From Paenibacillus sp. UBA6285 (GTDB lineage Bacteria; Bacillota; Bacilli; Paenibacillales; Paenibacillaceae): a stretch of 6,229 nucleotides of DNA. Positions 6,211 to 6,229 of the stretch are shown here, piece by piece (the stretch's first letter is position 1; the number at the start of each line of letters is the position of its first letter). Under the pieces are notes generated by a model that was given only the letters and a program-made list of their open reading frames with translations, was not told where the DNA came from and ran no database searches. The translations under genes and the position numbers were made by a program. The stretch is taken from positions 40,474 to 46,702 of the forward strand of contig DJUJ01000194.1 of assembly GCA_002438345.1 (NCBI GenBank), given 5' to 3'.

Positions 6211-6229
6211 GTACGTGTTCAAAAAGTAC

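Noticed and set aside
6217..6222. TTGAAC as -35 of the regulator promoter
   Set aside because: Only six bases separate it from TATAAT; a sigma-A promoter needs about 16-18.
1..6229. CRISPR array, tRNA/rRNA, insertion sequence or toxin-antitoxin genes
   Set aside because: No repeat-spacer pattern, RNA gene structure, transposase or small paired genes were seen; nearly all the sequence is taken up by six intact genes.

Overview
The window is a tightly packed six-gene cluster, all on the minus strand, reading right to left: response regulator, sensor kinase, ABC ATPase, ABC permease, DedA-family membrane protein, undecaprenyl-diphosphate phosphatase. It looks chromosomal and comes from a low-to-mid GC Firmicute. 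The gene set (a Bce-type antimicrobial-peptide module), strong Shine-Dalgarno (SD) sequences, TTG starts and a Bacillales-like UppP suggest Bacillales. Paenibacillus is my best guess, but that is inference, with no marker gene to prove it.

Layout. Positions 6179-6229 hold the SD and a TATAAT -10 box for the regulator gene (5477-6178). The kinase gene (4482-5480) overlaps it by 4 nt. An 85-bp gap follows, with a second promoter and, just upstream of it, an inverted repeat that also covers the kinase stop codon and matches the TnACA-N4-TGTAA operator form I recall for BceR-like regulators. The ATPase gene (3626-4396) overlaps the permease gene (1702-3651) by 26 bp. The dedA-like gene (1061-1684) starts 17 nt after the permease stop, and uppP (150-1010) starts 50 nt after that. 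A GC-rich hairpin at 88-122 probably ends the transcript. A perfect AT-rich inverted repeat of unclear role lies at 6-48. No gap exceeds 300 bp.

How the genes may work together. In known Bce modules the transporter is both the pump/target protector and the sensor: a kinase without an extracellular domain reads transporter activity and phosphorylates the regulator, which switches on the transporter promoter. These modules answer peptides that bind lipid II-cycle intermediates such as undecaprenyl diphosphate (bacitracin). Here the transporter genes are followed, with no visible terminator, by UppP (makes undecaprenyl phosphate from the diphosphate outside the membrane) and a DedA protein (a family that includes undecaprenyl-phosphate flippases). 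The cluster could therefore be one inducible unit that protects, dephosphorylates and re-internalises the lipid carrier. The parts are known; the joint regulation and function are inferred.
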